A DNA stretch of 64,000 nucleotides from a bacterium (GCA_030427205.1 JAUHXC010000027.1:83614-147613), one strand, 5' to 3'; shown: positions 16,706-25,876, numbered from the stretch's first letter. Translations and numbers: made by a program. Notes: generated from the letters alone by a model not told the origin.

Positions 16706-17655
16706 TCGCCGACGACCGGACCCTGGCCCCGCTGCCCGAGGAGTGCGAGGCGTGCGGGGGCACCTACTGCTGCCCGAAGTGCAACCCCGTGCGGCCGGGT
16801 TGGTGGCAGTGCGGCGGCTGCGACGGCAAGACGGGCTGGTGGCGGACCTGGAACGACTACGCCTGGATCCCTTGCCGGGAGTGCGACGAGAGCGGCTGGA
16901 CGCCGTGCGAGGACTGCGACGGCGCGTCCGATGGCTGCCTGTCGTGCGTGCCCAACGAACCGAAGCCGGCCAGCCCCTACACGTACGCTGACGACCCTGC
17001 CGACCGCTGCTCGAGCTGCGGTGACTCGCGCGTCTGCCGGTTCTGCCGCCCGGTCGATGTGAGCGCGCGGGGGCTACGGGTCGCTCGCGAGCGGGCGGGC
17101 TGGTCTTGGGCGGAGGCTGGCTACGCGCTCGGCGTCTCGCCGAAGCGGCTGAAGCGGATGGAGGACGAGGACCGCCACTTCAGGAGGATGCTGCGCGGCG
17201 ATCGCGCCGCCCGCCTCGCCGAGCGAGCGCGGCTGCCCGTCGCCGCGCTGGAGTGGTCGGGCATGCTGCTCGACGCCTTGCAGCCGGGCGGTGTGATCTC
17301 GACCGACACGCTCGGCCAGGCGCTCGGCGCTCTGCTGGCGTTGGGCGACGAGCCGCAAGAGGGTGAGGATGAAGACATCGCGCTGCGGCGCCGACTCGCG
17401 GCGCTCGCCGATGGGCTGAATGCGCTTGGTGAGGGGGCAGCTGCAGGGGCGATCCGAGGCCTGATACCGACCCCGTCGAGCGAGCTGGGCACCGTCGTCG
17501 CCGACGCCGAGGACCGAGACCGTCTGCGTCGCCTCGACCAACTCGGCGACGAGATCCACCGCGCCGAGAGCCTGAAGGATCTCGCGCCCTGGATCGGCCC
17601 GCTGTTCCAACACGACCCGGGCACACTGAGCGCCTTCGATCGGGTGAAGCGATGA
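16702..17655 (+). CDS. DnaJ-like zinc-ribbon protein with HTH
   Basis: A 317-residue protein. The first 115 residues carry a dense series of CxxC pairs (CEACGGTYCCPKC, CRECDESGW, CEDCDG and CSSCGDSRVCRFC) resembling DnaJ-type zinc fingers. Residues 120-175 contain a helix-turn-helix-like segment (LRVARERAGWSWAEAGYALG). The rest is helical and acidic. It could bind the element's own DNA as a regulator or replication accessory. The similar Cys pattern at the end of the preceding ATPase suggests the two are related parts of one machine. Confidence 0.7.
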   Translation: MIADDRTLAPLPEECEACGGTYCCPKCNPVRPGWWQCGGCDGKTGWWRTWNDYAWIPCRECDESGWTPCEDCDGASDGCLSCVPNEPKPASPYTYADDPADRCSSCGDSRVCRFCRPVDVSARGLRVARERAGWSWAEAGYALGVSPKRLKRMEDEDRHFRRMLRGDRAARLAERARLPVAALEWSGMLLDALQPGGVISTDTLGQALGALLALGDEPQEGEDEDIALRRRLAALADGLNALGEGAAAGAIRGLIPTPSSELGTVVADAEDRDRLRRLDQLGDEIHRAESLKDLAPWIGPLFQHDPGTLSAFDRVKR

Positions 17656-18467
17656 ACCTGCTCGACCTCATCGAGTGCCCCGAGGACGCGATCCTGGAAG
17701 GCGACGCGGTCGAGGTCATGCGTCGCCATGTCCCCGACCGCCGCGTCGACTTGATCGTGACGGACCCGGCCTACGAGAGCCTGGAGAAGCACCGGTCGAA
17801 GGGCACGACGACCCGGCTGGCACAGAGCGCGGCCAGCTCGAACCGCTGGTTCCCCATCTTCCGCAACGCGCGTCTGCCGGCCCTGCTGGCCGAGATGTAC
17901 CGGGTCCTCGTCGACGACGCCCACGCCTACATCATGTGCGACGAGGAGACCTGCGCGATCCTACGGCGGCTGGCGCCTGAGGCGGGTTTCACCGTCTGGA
18001 AGTCGCTGATCTGGGTCAAGACGCGGCGCACGACGTCCGAGAGCGGCGCCGCGACGCCGCATGAGTTGGCCGCGGCGCAGGTCCGCATCGGCATGGGCTA
18101 CCACTGGCGAAACTCGACCGAGCGGATCCTCTTCCTCGAGAAGGGCAAGCGGCCTCTCGCCGACCTGAGCCGACCGGATGTGATCTTCGCGCCGCGGGTC
18201 GATCGCGGCTACCCGACAGAGAAGCCCGCCGAGCTGGTCGAGCCACTGATCCTGAACTCGAGTTCGCCCGGCGAGCTGGTCCTGGATCCGTTCGCCGGCT
18301 CCGGCGTCGTTGGCGAGGTCGCCCGACGCTTGGACCGCCACTGGTTGCTCGTCGACGTCGACACCACAACGGCGAGCGCACGCCTCACACGGAACGCTGA
18401 TATGGGCCGCCCCGATGGGCTCGGCCGAGGACACCGGGACGCATCCCTGGGGGGGGATAGTGACTGA
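17652..18467 (+). CDS. Site-specific DNA methyltransferase, N4/N6 type
   Basis: A 271-residue protein of the pfam01555 type. Motif IV reads DPAY at residues 38-41 (instead of DPPY), and motif I reads DPFAGSG near residue 213, in the order of beta-class amino-methyltransferases. The segment between them carries the short target-recognition region. No cognate endonuclease is adjacent, so it is an orphan enzyme. It could protect the element from host restriction or mark its own replication region. The Pro-to-Ala change is tolerated in some enzymes but makes activity uncertain. It overlaps the primase gene by 8 bp. Confidence 0.85.
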   Translation: MNLLDLIECPEDAILEGDAVEVMRRHVPDRRVDLIVTDPAYESLEKHRSKGTTTRLAQSAASSNRWFPIFRNARLPALLAEMYRVLVDDAHAYIMCDEETCAILRRLAPEAGFTVWKSLIWVKTRRTTSESGAATPHELAAAQVRIGMGYHWRNSTERILFLEKGKRPLADLSRPDVIFAPRVDRGYPTEKPAELVEPLILNSSSPGELVLDPFAGSGVVGEVARRLDRHWLLVDVDTTTASARLTRNADMGRPDGLGRGHRDASLGGDSD

Positions 18468-21400
18468 GAAACGCAAGGGCGGCTTCGCCCAGGCAGACAT
18501 CGATCGGATCAAGCGGGACGCTGATCTGGTCAAGATCATCGGCCGACGCGTCGACCTGAAGAAGAGCGGCACGACCTACCGCGGGTCTTGTCCGTTTCAC
18601 GATGGATCGTCCACGTCGTTCGTCGTCGCTCCGAAGGCGAAGCGATATCGGTGCTACGGCTGCGACGCGACCGGCGACGTATTCGAGTGGTTCAAGCGGA
18701 CCGAGCACCTCGACTTCCCCGACGCCGTCCGCGCGGCGGCCCGCGAGGCAGGGATCCATCTCGAGGAGGATGACTTGCCGACCGATGCGCGGCCCGCAGA
18801 GGCCCCTGCGCCGCCGCAGGAGGTCACTGGCGACCCCGAGCCGACCCCGAGCCCCGAGTCGGCCCCGGCGGCCCCCAGCGGGCCTGCAGCGGCCGCAGGC
18901 GAAGCCGACGAGGGGCAGGCCCAAGGGCCGATCTCGGGGGACGCCGTCGCCAAGGCCCGTGAGATCGACGTCGCCGCCGTCTGGACGGCGATCGCCGAGC
19001 GCCAGAACTTGTGGCGCGAGCGCGTCCGGACGTGGGCCATCGAGCGCGGGTTCGGCGTGCACATCGCCGACGCCATCGCGCGCTCGGGGGAGGCGGCCGG
19101 CGTACCCGTCGACCTGCCCGAGCCCCTGGACCGGGACGCGCAACTCCTGCGCTGGTCGCCGCTCGATCTCTGGCTGCCCGTTCGTCGCGCCGACGGGCAG
19201 GTGGTCTCGATCGAGCGCCGCTGGTTCCGCGGGCAGGGCGCGCCGCCGCGGGGCATGACCAAGTCGGCCCTGCTCAAGCACGGGCTCAACGAGGCGCCGG
19301 ATTGGGACCCCGACCGCGAGGTCTTCAAGATCCCGGCGTTGCCGCGGGCCGCGATGTTCGGCTCGCTCAGCCGGGCCGTCGAGGCCGCAGCCAAGGGCGA
19401 GCCGGTCATCCTCGTGGAAGGCTCCCCCGACTACCTCGGCGCCCTGGGGGCCAGCCTGGTGCGTCAACGGGGCGCGATCCTCGGCTCGCCCGGCTGCAGC
19501 CGCCTGCCGAGTATCGCATCGGCCTTCGTCACCGCCGTCGAGCGCCACTTGCCGCGCATCGAGGCCGGGTCGTTCCCGGTCTACGTCGTGCCCCACGTCG
19601 GCGACTCGAAGCGCATCGGCGAGCGCAAGGCCTGGGCCGCGGCCGTGCGGCTCTGCGACGTGGCCCGGGTCTCATGGTGCCCGCCTGTCCGCTTCGACGT
19701 CGATCCCGAGACTGGCCACGTCGCCCGACGCCGCCCGGCGAAGGCCGACCTCGCCGACGTCATCCAGGGGGAGCGGGACCCCGTCGGCGCCTTCTGGGCC
19801 GTCATCGAAGCCGGCGTCCGGGTCTACGAGACCTTGGAGCCGGAGGCGCGGTTCGAGACCAGGAGGGATGTCCTGGCGGACTGGCGATCCAAGGCCGATT
19901 GGGAACTCGAGAAGGCGTTCTATCGCCTGCCGCTCGACGAGATGATCGAGTACATGCACTGGAAGGTCCCCTACACCGACGACGGGGACGCCGGCGCCCC
20001 GGAGCGCTGTCGCAGCGTGCCCGCGCTCGACACCGAGAGCGGGCTGACCCGGGTCAGCCGCATGGTCGACCGCTGGCTCGAGCACCACGGCATCACCTTC
20101 ATCGCCACCCAGGACAAGGGGCAGTTCGTCTGGGATCCCTTCGAGCGGGCGCGGATGGTGCCCCGCGACCGGGCCATCAAGCGCCTGGTCAAAGTGGGCA
20201 GCCGCAACACCTGGAAGGGCTGGCTCAGCCTCATCGGCCAGATCAACAAGAAGGACCCCCTCGGCAAGCAGATCGCCGAGTTCGTCGAGTCGCGGGCCCA
20301 GCTCTCGGCCGACCACGAGCTGCGGTCGTGGATGGCCGCCGACGGGTCGCTGGCGCGGCCCAGCGTGCGGCTGCACCTGCACACCGTCCAGGAGGAGATC
20401 GCGGTCATCGAGCCGCGGTCGATCCGGCTGGCGCAGAACCGGGGGAAGAGCATCCTGGTCCCGGCCGACGACATGGCGGCCCCTATCGAGTGGATGACCG
20501 GCGTGACGCCCGACGAGGCCGGGCGCCGGCTGTGGGCGCTCATCGGCCGGTACATCACCATCCGCCCCGAAGAGCGGGCCATGGCGATGTCGTGGGCGCT
20601 GCTGTCGCCCATCCGCGAGCTGCTGGACGCGCGGCCCTTCGTCTGGGCCACGGGTGAGAAGGGGGCCGGCAAGAGCTTCCTCGGCAAGCTGCTCATGGCG
20701 CTGTTCTACGGCGGCAAGCAGTCCCCCGGGGTCTTCACCAACGCCGCGAAGTGGGAGGCCGCCCGCGAGTGGCCGCTTCTGTGCGACGAGAACGCCGAGC
20801 GGCGGTTCCTCAACAACGAGGACGAGCTGTTCCTCCTGACCGCGGCCACGGGCACCGCTCGACACCGCCGGGCCGCCGACAGCGATTGGGGTCTCGTGCG
20901 ACAGGACGTGCGCACGATGGTCCACCTCAGCGCCATCGGTCGGCCGTGGAACCCCGAGCTGCAGCGCCGGGCCCTGCTGCTGCAGCACGACAAGCGCTAC
21001 CGGCTGCCGGGCGAGGCGGTGCGCAACTCGGAGGTGCTGGGCGCTGTCCGCAGCGAGCGCTCGGCGCTGTGGTCCGGGCTCGCCCGGCTGTACGCCGAGC
21101 GCATCATGCCCGCGCTCGAAGCCAATGAGCACCACCGCTACGCCGACCAGGTGCCCGGCGACCACCCGATGTGGGAGATGCGCGAGGCCTTGGGGGTCAT
21201 GGGTGTCATTGGCGACGTCCTCAGCCTCACCACCGCAGAGTGGGGCAAGGGCGGCTTCGCACAGTTCGGCGCCTGGACCACCGCCCTCGACGACCGCATC
21301 CGCGACGCGCGGCGCTACAGCGACCCGCTCGCCTCGGCCCTCGACCAGCTGCTGCACGAGTGGAACCGGGTCGAGATCACGCCGTACGGCGAGAAGCGGC

Positions 21401-21798
21401 GCCCGGCCCACGAAGATGGCCAGCTCGTGTGCAGGCCGATCTACGGGCTGGCGCCCAAGCTGCGCAGCGAGGGTCGCCCGTCGTGGACGTTCGATCCCGA
21501 GAACGCCGAAACCAGCGAGCGAACCCACGAGCCGTTGGTCATCGGGGTGATGGGCGACTACCCGTCGCTGCACCGGGACCTCGAGCGCGCGGTGCTCAAC
21601 CGGCGGGGCTTCCTAGACCACTTCCCGACGCCGGACGAGGTTCGGCACAACATCCGCAACGTCATCGGGTGGAGCAGCACGCCAGCCAGCCGCCACGGTC
21701 GCCGCGGCATGCGGGTCTACCGCTGGATGCTCGAGCCCATCACCGAGGAAGACGACCGCCCCGATGACTCGCCGGCGACGCACCGGGACGCGGCGTAG
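18460..21798 (+). CDS. DnaG-type primase fused to a helicase domain
   Basis: An 1112-residue protein read from a GTG at 18460 behind a G-run. An ATG far upstream would overlap the methyltransferase. Residues 40-70 hold a CHC2 zinc finger (Cys44, His47, Cys65, Cys68; YRCYGCDATGDVF). A Pro/Ala linker follows. Residues 315-330 include an EGSPDYLGALGA segment like the Toprim acidic motif. Residues 731-740 contain a Walker A (TGEKGAGKSFLGK), followed by an acidic LLCDENAE. The C-terminal 250 residues are helical. This is the element's replication enzyme: priming and unwinding in one chain. Confidence 0.9.
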   Translation: MTEKRKGGFAQADIDRIKRDADLVKIIGRRVDLKKSGTTYRGSCPFHDGSSTSFVVAPKAKRYRCYGCDATGDVFEWFKRTEHLDFPDAVRAAAREAGIHLEEDDLPTDARPAEAPAPPQEVTGDPEPTPSPESAPAAPSGPAAAAGEADEGQAQGPISGDAVAKAREIDVAAVWTAIAERQNLWRERVRTWAIERGFGVHIADAIARSGEAAGVPVDLPEPLDRDAQLLRWSPLDLWLPVRRADGQVVSIERRWFRGQGAPPRGMTKSALLKHGLNEAPDWDPDREVFKIPALPRAAMFGSLSRAVEAAAKGEPVILVEGSPDYLGALGASLVRQRGAILGSPGCSRLPSIASAFVTAVERHLPRIEAGSFPVYVVPHVGDSKRIGERKAWAAAVRLCDVARVSWCPPVRFDVDPETGHVARRRPAKADLADVIQGERDPVGAFWAVIEAGVRVYETLEPEARFETRRDVLADWRSKADWELEKAFYRLPLDEMIEYMHWKVPYTDDGDAGAPERCRSVPALDTESGLTRVSRMVDRWLEHHGITFIATQDKGQFVWDPFERARMVPRDRAIKRLVKVGSRNTWKGWLSLIGQINKKDPLGKQIAEFVESRAQLSADHELRSWMAADGSLARPSVRLHLHTVQEEIAVIEPRSIRLAQNRGKSILVPADDMAAPIEWMTGVTPDEAGRRLWALIGRYITIRPEERAMAMSWALLSPIRELLDARPFVWATGEKGAGKSFLGKLLMALFYGGKQSPGVFTNAAKWEAAREWPLLCDENAERRFLNNEDELFLLTAATGTARHRRAADSDWGLVRQDVRTMVHLSAIGRPWNPELQRRALLLQHDKRYRLPGEAVRNSEVLGAVRSERSALWSGLARLYAERIMPALEANEHHRYADQVPGDHPMWEMREALGVMGVIGDVLSLTTAEWGKGGFAQFGAWTTALDDRIRDARRYSDPLASALDQLLHEWNRVEITPYGEKRRPAHEDGQLVCRPIYGLAPKLRSEGRPSWTFDPENAETSERTHEPLVIGVMGDYPSLHRDLERAVLNRRGFLDHFPTPDEVRHNIRNVIGWSSTPASRHGRRGMRVYRWMLEPITEEDDRPDDSPATHRDAA

Positions 21799-21806
21799 GA
21801 GGACGC

Positions 21807-23324
21807 ATGGACAAGCTCATCCAGATGATGGAGGCCCTGCGCACCGCGCTCGAAGAGCACCCGCTGGTCGAGGGCGGCGCGGGCGCGTGGTGGTTGTGGC
21901 ACGACGGGGGCACCGGCGTGTCCTGTCCCCGTTTCGAAGGCAAGCCGGGCGCCCAGCTCGCCCACGATGTGCCCGGCCGCCGACGGGGTCGGGTCTACCT
22001 CGCCACAGACTGGAGCGCGACGGGCACCAAGCCGGCGCTGCGCGGGATCGTCGTGCATCGGGCCTCCTACGGGGTGGTCTGGGAGGTCGACGACGGCCGC
22101 GGGCTGGTCGAGGCGGGCAGCGCGCGGCGGCAGGCCGACGTCGTCGACCCGCTCTGGCGCACGGCGCTTCGAATGCTGGGCAACCCGGCTCGGATCGCCC
22201 ATGTGGTCCTGCAGGCGGCGCTGAAGGCGCGCGAGGACCTGAGCCAGCTCGGCCGGCTCGGCCTGCGCCCTGGCAAGGTCAGCCTCGGCGGCGAGCTGGT
22301 CGCGTACTTCGGTACGTTCCCGAGCGACGAGGCCGACCGCGACGGCGTCGCCGCCGGTGATGGCTTCGTCGTCGCCCGCGAGGTCGTCTCCTGCAGCGCG
22401 CTGGCGCATCAGGCCTGCGGCGTCATGCTGCACGCCGCGAAGAAGCTCATCCAGGGTCAGGCCGTGCGCCCGCGGACGCTCGACGACGCCGACCGTGAGG
22501 TCCGCTGGGCCGAAGCGTGGCGCCCCGATGACCCGCCGGCGGCGATGCGGGACGCAGCCGCGAGCGCCCAGCGCAGCGCCGTCGACGGGCGGTGGCGCAA
22601 GCGCCTCGAACAGCACCTGCAGCGCGAGACCGAGAAGAAGCGCACCCGCCGCCAGCGCGTCGTCGACCAGCGGCTGCAGGGCACCGTTCACCTGCCGCCG
22701 GACGGGGCCGATCCAACCGGCAAGAGCGGCGGCCGCGGGTGGTATGGCGCCGAGGGCGCCGACCGGCTGCCGATCCCGACCGAGGTCGTCGCCGCGCTGT
22801 GGGTGCTCGGCTTCGGCGGGCGGACCATCAGCGAGATCGTCGTCGGGTCGACGTCGGCCAAGAGCGCGATGAGCCGGCGCATCAAGGAGGTGCGCGACGG
22901 CCGCGACGACCTCGAGCCCACGACCGGGGCCGCACTCCTCGAGCGGTTGAACATCGACCCGCGCCCCGCTGCCGGGCCTGGCGCTCCAGCGGGGCGCGAG
23001 CCGACGGTCAAGGTCTCCCGCCGGGGCAAGCCGCCCTTCGACGTCTACCTCGACGGCCTCGACGACAAGATCGCGTCCTTCGTCTGCAACCTGCCCGAGC
23101 GCCAGCTCAAGTTCCTCGAGCTGCTGTACCGCCACGGCGAGATGACCACGGCCGAGATGCTACAGGCGCTCGATCTGAGCACCATCAAGGCCCTCGGCGG
23201 GCTCACCGGCAGCATCGCCCGCTGGGCGCCCGTTCGCGGCGTCCCGCTGCCGTACGAGCGGACCGGCACCCCTGGCTATCGCTGGGTCGGCTTCCCCGCC
23301 CAGACAGCAGAGGACGCCGCCTGA
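21807..23324 (+). CDS. Hypothetical replication-module protein with winged-helix-like end
   Basis: A 505-residue protein starting eight bases after the primase-helicase stop. The first 230 residues are mixed alpha/beta (GRVYLATDWSATGTKPALRG). A basic coiled segment lies near residues 260-290 (ETEKKRTRRQRVVDQRL). The last 110 residues suggest a winged helix (FLELLYRHGEMTTAEMLQAL). I do not recognise the family. Placement between primase and integrase suggests DNA binding in replication or excision. Confidence 0.7.
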   Translation: MDKLIQMMEALRTALEEHPLVEGGAGAWWLWHDGGTGVSCPRFEGKPGAQLAHDVPGRRRGRVYLATDWSATGTKPALRGIVVHRASYGVVWEVDDGRGLVEAGSARRQADVVDPLWRTALRMLGNPARIAHVVLQAALKAREDLSQLGRLGLRPGKVSLGGELVAYFGTFPSDEADRDGVAAGDGFVVAREVVSCSALAHQACGVMLHAAKKLIQGQAVRPRTLDDADREVRWAEAWRPDDPPAAMRDAAASAQRSAVDGRWRKRLEQHLQRETEKKRTRRQRVVDQRLQGTVHLPPDGADPTGKSGGRGWYGAEGADRLPIPTEVVAALWVLGFGGRTISEIVVGSTSAKSAMSRRIKEVRDGRDDLEPTTGAALLERLNIDPRPAAGPGAPAGREPTVKVSRRGKPPFDVYLDGLDDKIASFVCNLPERQLKFLELLYRHGEMTTAEMLQALDLSTIKALGGLTGSIARWAPVRGVPLPYERTGTPGYRWVGFPAQTAEDAA

Positions 23325-23325
23325 C

Positions 23326-24396
23326 GTGCCCAAGCGCCCTCCCAGGCCGAATACGCCGAAGCGGCTGGCTGATGGGAGATGGGCATGCCATTACCGACTG
23401 AGTACCGAATGCGGTCAACGCATCTGCCGGACGGCCTACGGGGCGACCGCCGCCGAGGCTCGGCGCCTCGCTGCAGCCCGCCAGATGGACCTCTTCATCC
23501 AGATCCAGCAGGGCTACGACGTCACCGCGACCGCGCGCCAGGTCATACCCACCTTCGCCGAGCTGGCCCGCCGCGCTGACACCGAGTGGTGGCCGTCGCG
23601 GACCAAGCCGAAGAGCCAGCGCCTGCAGCGCAAGCGCATCGACGACTGGTGGATCCCCGCCGTCGGTTCGATGCGCGTCGACCACATCACCGCCGGCGAC
23701 GTCGCCAGCATCGCCAGCAAGGTGCGGGCAAGCGGTCGCAGCCCGGCCACCTGCAACCGCATCCTCAGCGCCGGGTCCGTCGTCCTGCAGTTCGCGGTCA
23801 AGCTGAAGCTGATCGGCGCCAACCCGGCCCGGCAGGGCGAGCTGCGCATGAAGGAGCCCAAGCGCCGCAAGAAGGTGCTCACCGCCGCCCAGCTCCGGGC
23901 GCTGGTCGAGGCCTGCGAGCCGCAGTGGCAGCCACTCATCGGCCTGATGGCCTACGCCGGCCTGCGCCACGGCGAGGCGGTCGGCCTGGAAGGGGACGAC
24001 GTCGACCTCGAGCGCGGTGAGCTCACCGTGCGCCGCGGCGCCGCCGACAGCGACACGACCAAGGGCAAGCGCGATCGGACCATCCCCCTGGCGCCCGAGC
24101 TGCAGGCGATCCTCGAGCGGGTCGATCTGAGGCCCGGCCGGCCGGTGAGCGGGCTGAAGGACTGCCGCGCGGTGCTCACCCGGGCGCGGGAGAAGATCGG
24201 CGTCGAGCAGCACGTGCACCCGCACCTGCTGCGGCACAGCTTCGGGACGGCGTTGGGTCAGGCTGGGGTAGGGGCCGTGGTCATCCAGCAGATCCTGGGG
24301 CACGCTGACCTGAGCACGACCCAGGGCTACATGCACGCCGAGGTAGATGCCGCGGCGGTGGACGTGTTCGGCGGCAAGCGCGGCTGCGACGGGTGA
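23326..24396 (+). CDS. Tyrosine recombinase (integrase)
   Basis: A 356-residue phage-type integrase from GTG 23326, one base after the preceding stop. It has an N-terminal arm-binding region, then a SAM-like core-binding domain (about residues 75-170). The catalytic domain shows Arg214 (AGLRHGEAVGL), His300-x-x-Arg303 (HLLRHSFG), His326 (ILGHAD) and Tyr335 (TTQGYMH). All five catalytic residues are present. It would recombine the element with the host site, most likely the tRNA-Leu gene 1.9 kb away. The distance between integrase and tRNA is longer than usual because five small genes intervene. Confidence 0.95.
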   Translation: MPKRPPRPNTPKRLADGRWACHYRLSTECGQRICRTAYGATAAEARRLAAARQMDLFIQIQQGYDVTATARQVIPTFAELARRADTEWWPSRTKPKSQRLQRKRIDDWWIPAVGSMRVDHITAGDVASIASKVRASGRSPATCNRILSAGSVVLQFAVKLKLIGANPARQGELRMKEPKRRKKVLTAAQLRALVEACEPQWQPLIGLMAYAGLRHGEAVGLEGDDVDLERGELTVRRGAADSDTTKGKRDRTIPLAPELQAILERVDLRPGRPVSGLKDCRAVLTRAREKIGVEQHVHPHLLRHSFGTALGQAGVGAVVIQQILGHADLSTTQGYMHAEVDAAAVDVFGGKRGCDG

Positions 24397-24403
24397 TGCT
24401 CCC

Positions 24404-24449
24404 TCGTTGTGGGGCTCCCGGGCCGATTGGCCATGGTGGCCCACAACGA
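24404..24449 (+). terminator. Hairpin just after the integrase gene
   Basis: TCGTTGTGGG (24404-24413) pairs perfectly with CCCACAACGA (24440-24449), eight bases after the integrase stop. It may terminate the long rightward transcript; no T-run is present. Confidence 0.45.
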
Positions 24450-24463
24450 CACCTGGAGGGCCT

Positions 24464-24610
24464 ATGCGCCACGCACGGAAGGGCAAGGACGTCAGCGCCG
24501 AGGATATCGCCCAGCTGCAGGGCGAGTTGGAGCAGCTGCTCGGCGAGCGATGGCGTTCGAGGCCGTCAGCTCGCAGGGATACCGAGGAGTACCCAGATGG
24601 GAGCGCATAG
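24464..24610 (+). CDS. Small acidic-basic peptide gene
   Basis: A 48-residue frame with ATG at 24464 behind GGAGG at good spacing. The product (MRHARKGKDVSAEDIAQLQ, then LEQLLGER) is helical. It overlaps the 3' end of the opposing gene by 45 bp, and no homology is recognised. The ribosome site is the main support. An excisionase-like role is possible from size and position only. Confidence 0.45.
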   Translation: MRHARKGKDVSAEDIAQLQGELEQLLGERWRSRPSARRDTEEYPDGSA

Positions 24611-24955
24611 TTCCTTGCGCATGGTCTGAAACGCCTCGTCCAGAGTGCGCGCCTCCCGTTCCAGTTCGATCGGTTCGTGAGGTGGCCCGAACGATACGAA
24701 CACACCCCACCTCTCTTCGGATGGGTAGTACGTGAAGGTTATCTGCTGGCGTTCCGCTCGATATGTCGCGCCAAAGGACGACGAAGTCCCGGAGTAGTGG
24801 AGGTCTTCCTCGAGGCTCCAGTTGACCGCATTGAACCGGCCAGCGACCTGTCTGCCGACCCAATCAAGCAGTCGCTCAGCTTCTGCCTCTTCCGCGGCAG
24901 TTCGTGCCCTGCGCGGTGGCAGGTCGAATCTCCAGTCATCGTCCTGAACGCTCAC
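24566..24955 (-). CDS. Hypothetical protein, related to the product of 25877-26143
   Basis: A 129-residue protein from GTG 24955, overlapping the upstream stop (GTGA). A central segment (FNAVNWSLEEDL, then ERWGVFVSFGP) resembles the corresponding segment of the 88-residue protein at 25877 (YPALDWTFSTTHDGDL, then GEWGIFVDAAE), so the two may be distant paralogues. The N-terminus is acidic and helical. Function is unknown. Confidence 0.6.
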   Translation of the reverse strand: MSVQDDDWRFDLPPRRARTAAEEAEAERLLDWVGRQVAGRFNAVNWSLEEDLHYSGTSSSFGATYRAERQQITFTYYPSEERWGVFVSFGPPHEPIELEREARTLDEAFQTMRKELCAPIWVLLGIPAS

Positions 24956-25365
24956 CTATCCCTCTTGTAGCCGAATTCCCTGCGCACGGTGGGCACCTTC
25001 TGCCGAGGACTTGGCCCCCGGAGTATAGTGCTCGCCTCAGGGGGCGTGTACGGCTGCACGACCGCACGAGGCAACGAGAGAGCTTCGTAGCGACCGCCGC
25101 CCTCGCCTGGCCGGAAGATGATGCAATCCAGCTGGCCGGACTCCTCACCCACGACCAGCGCCCGGTCGAAGCAAAGCGCGGATCGGAGATGTTGAAGTGG
25201 CTTTACCACCGAGCCGACCGAACCCGCCTCGCCACCAGGCTCGTTCACAGTCTTCGCCAAACACTCCAAAGGCAGATCGAACTGCTGGATCGTCGATGCC
25301 ACCCGAAGGCATGTGGCACGGTCATCTCGCAGGCCGATGACTACCATCTCGAGGTGCAAGCCCAC
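24952..25365 (-). CDS. Hypothetical protein, start uncertain
   Basis: A 137-residue frame from GTG 25365. The frame is open upstream to near 25408 without an ATG. An ATG at 25430 in another frame reads MSERAEI before a stop, and the open frame continues as SDLNEFEVGSVVYP, which together look like a natural N-terminus split by a one-base shift. Either a non-standard start is used or the gene is slightly damaged. The product has no recognised domain. It is less GC-rich than the replication genes. Confidence 0.5.
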   Translation of the reverse strand: MGLHLEMVVIGLRDDRATCLRVASTIQQFDLPLECLAKTVNEPGGEAGSVGSVVKPLQHLRSALCFDRALVVGEESGQLDCIIFRPGEGGGRYEALSLPRAVVQPYTPPEASTILRGPSPRQKVPTVRREFGYKRDR

Positions 25366-25450
25366 GGGGTAGACAACGCTTCCGACTTCGAATTCGTTGA
25401 GGTCGCTCAGATTTCTGCCCTTTCACTCATCGAGCGCTAACCGCGCCGAT

Positions 25451-25726
25451 CTACGACCCGGCTCTTGGGGCCCATGTTGGCTGAAGCACTGAGCCAGCTT
25501 GGAGTGCTTCGGCCGGGACTTGTCGACCTGTCAGCTCGGTGAGAGCGCGGGCGATGTCGGCCCCCTTGAGGGACTTCGGCCGTACGCCGTCGCCGCGCTG
25601 CTCCCACTGCCCGATGGCTGCGCCGGATATGCCGAGGTGACGCGCGACGTCTGCCTTCCTGAGACTGCCGTGCGCACATGCCACCGACAGCCGCCACCGA
25701 CGCTCTTCCGCTTCCGTTCTGGTCAT
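25451..25726 (-). CDS. Small Cro/YdaS-like HTH regulator
   Basis: A 91-residue protein with ATG at 25726 behind GGCGGAG. Residues 20-55 (LRKADVARHLGISGAAIGQWE) are a helix-turn-helix close to the YdaS/Cro-like type, followed by a helix (ADIARALTELTG). It diverges from 25877-26143 and is a second, separate regulator next to the integrase end. It could control the flanking small genes or excision. Confidence 0.75.
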   Translation of the reverse strand: MTRTEAEERRWRLSVACAHGSLRKADVARHLGISGAAIGQWEQRGDGVRPKSLKGADIARALTELTGRQVPAEALQAGSVLQPTWAPRAGS

Positions 25727-25794
25727 TTGTGCTCCGCCTTAACAAGCGCCTTGTCCGTTCGCATCTGGCGCCTGTAGGGTGCGTACACAAATTC

Positions 25795-25836
25795 GAGGGG
25801 CCGCGCCACACCGTGACAAGGAAGACGCGGCCCCTC
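25795..25836. promoter_or_regulatory. 11-bp inverted repeat between divergent small genes
   Basis: GAGGGGCCGCG (25795-25805) is repeated inverted as CGCGGCCCCTC (25826-25836) with a 20-bp gap. It sits in the interval between the leftward HTH gene and the rightward gene at 25877, 40 bp before the latter start. It could be an operator or an mRNA leader hairpin. Confidence 0.45.
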
Positions 25837-25876
25837 GGCACAACCGCCGCCGGATGGCGGCAGGAGGCAATCCGTT

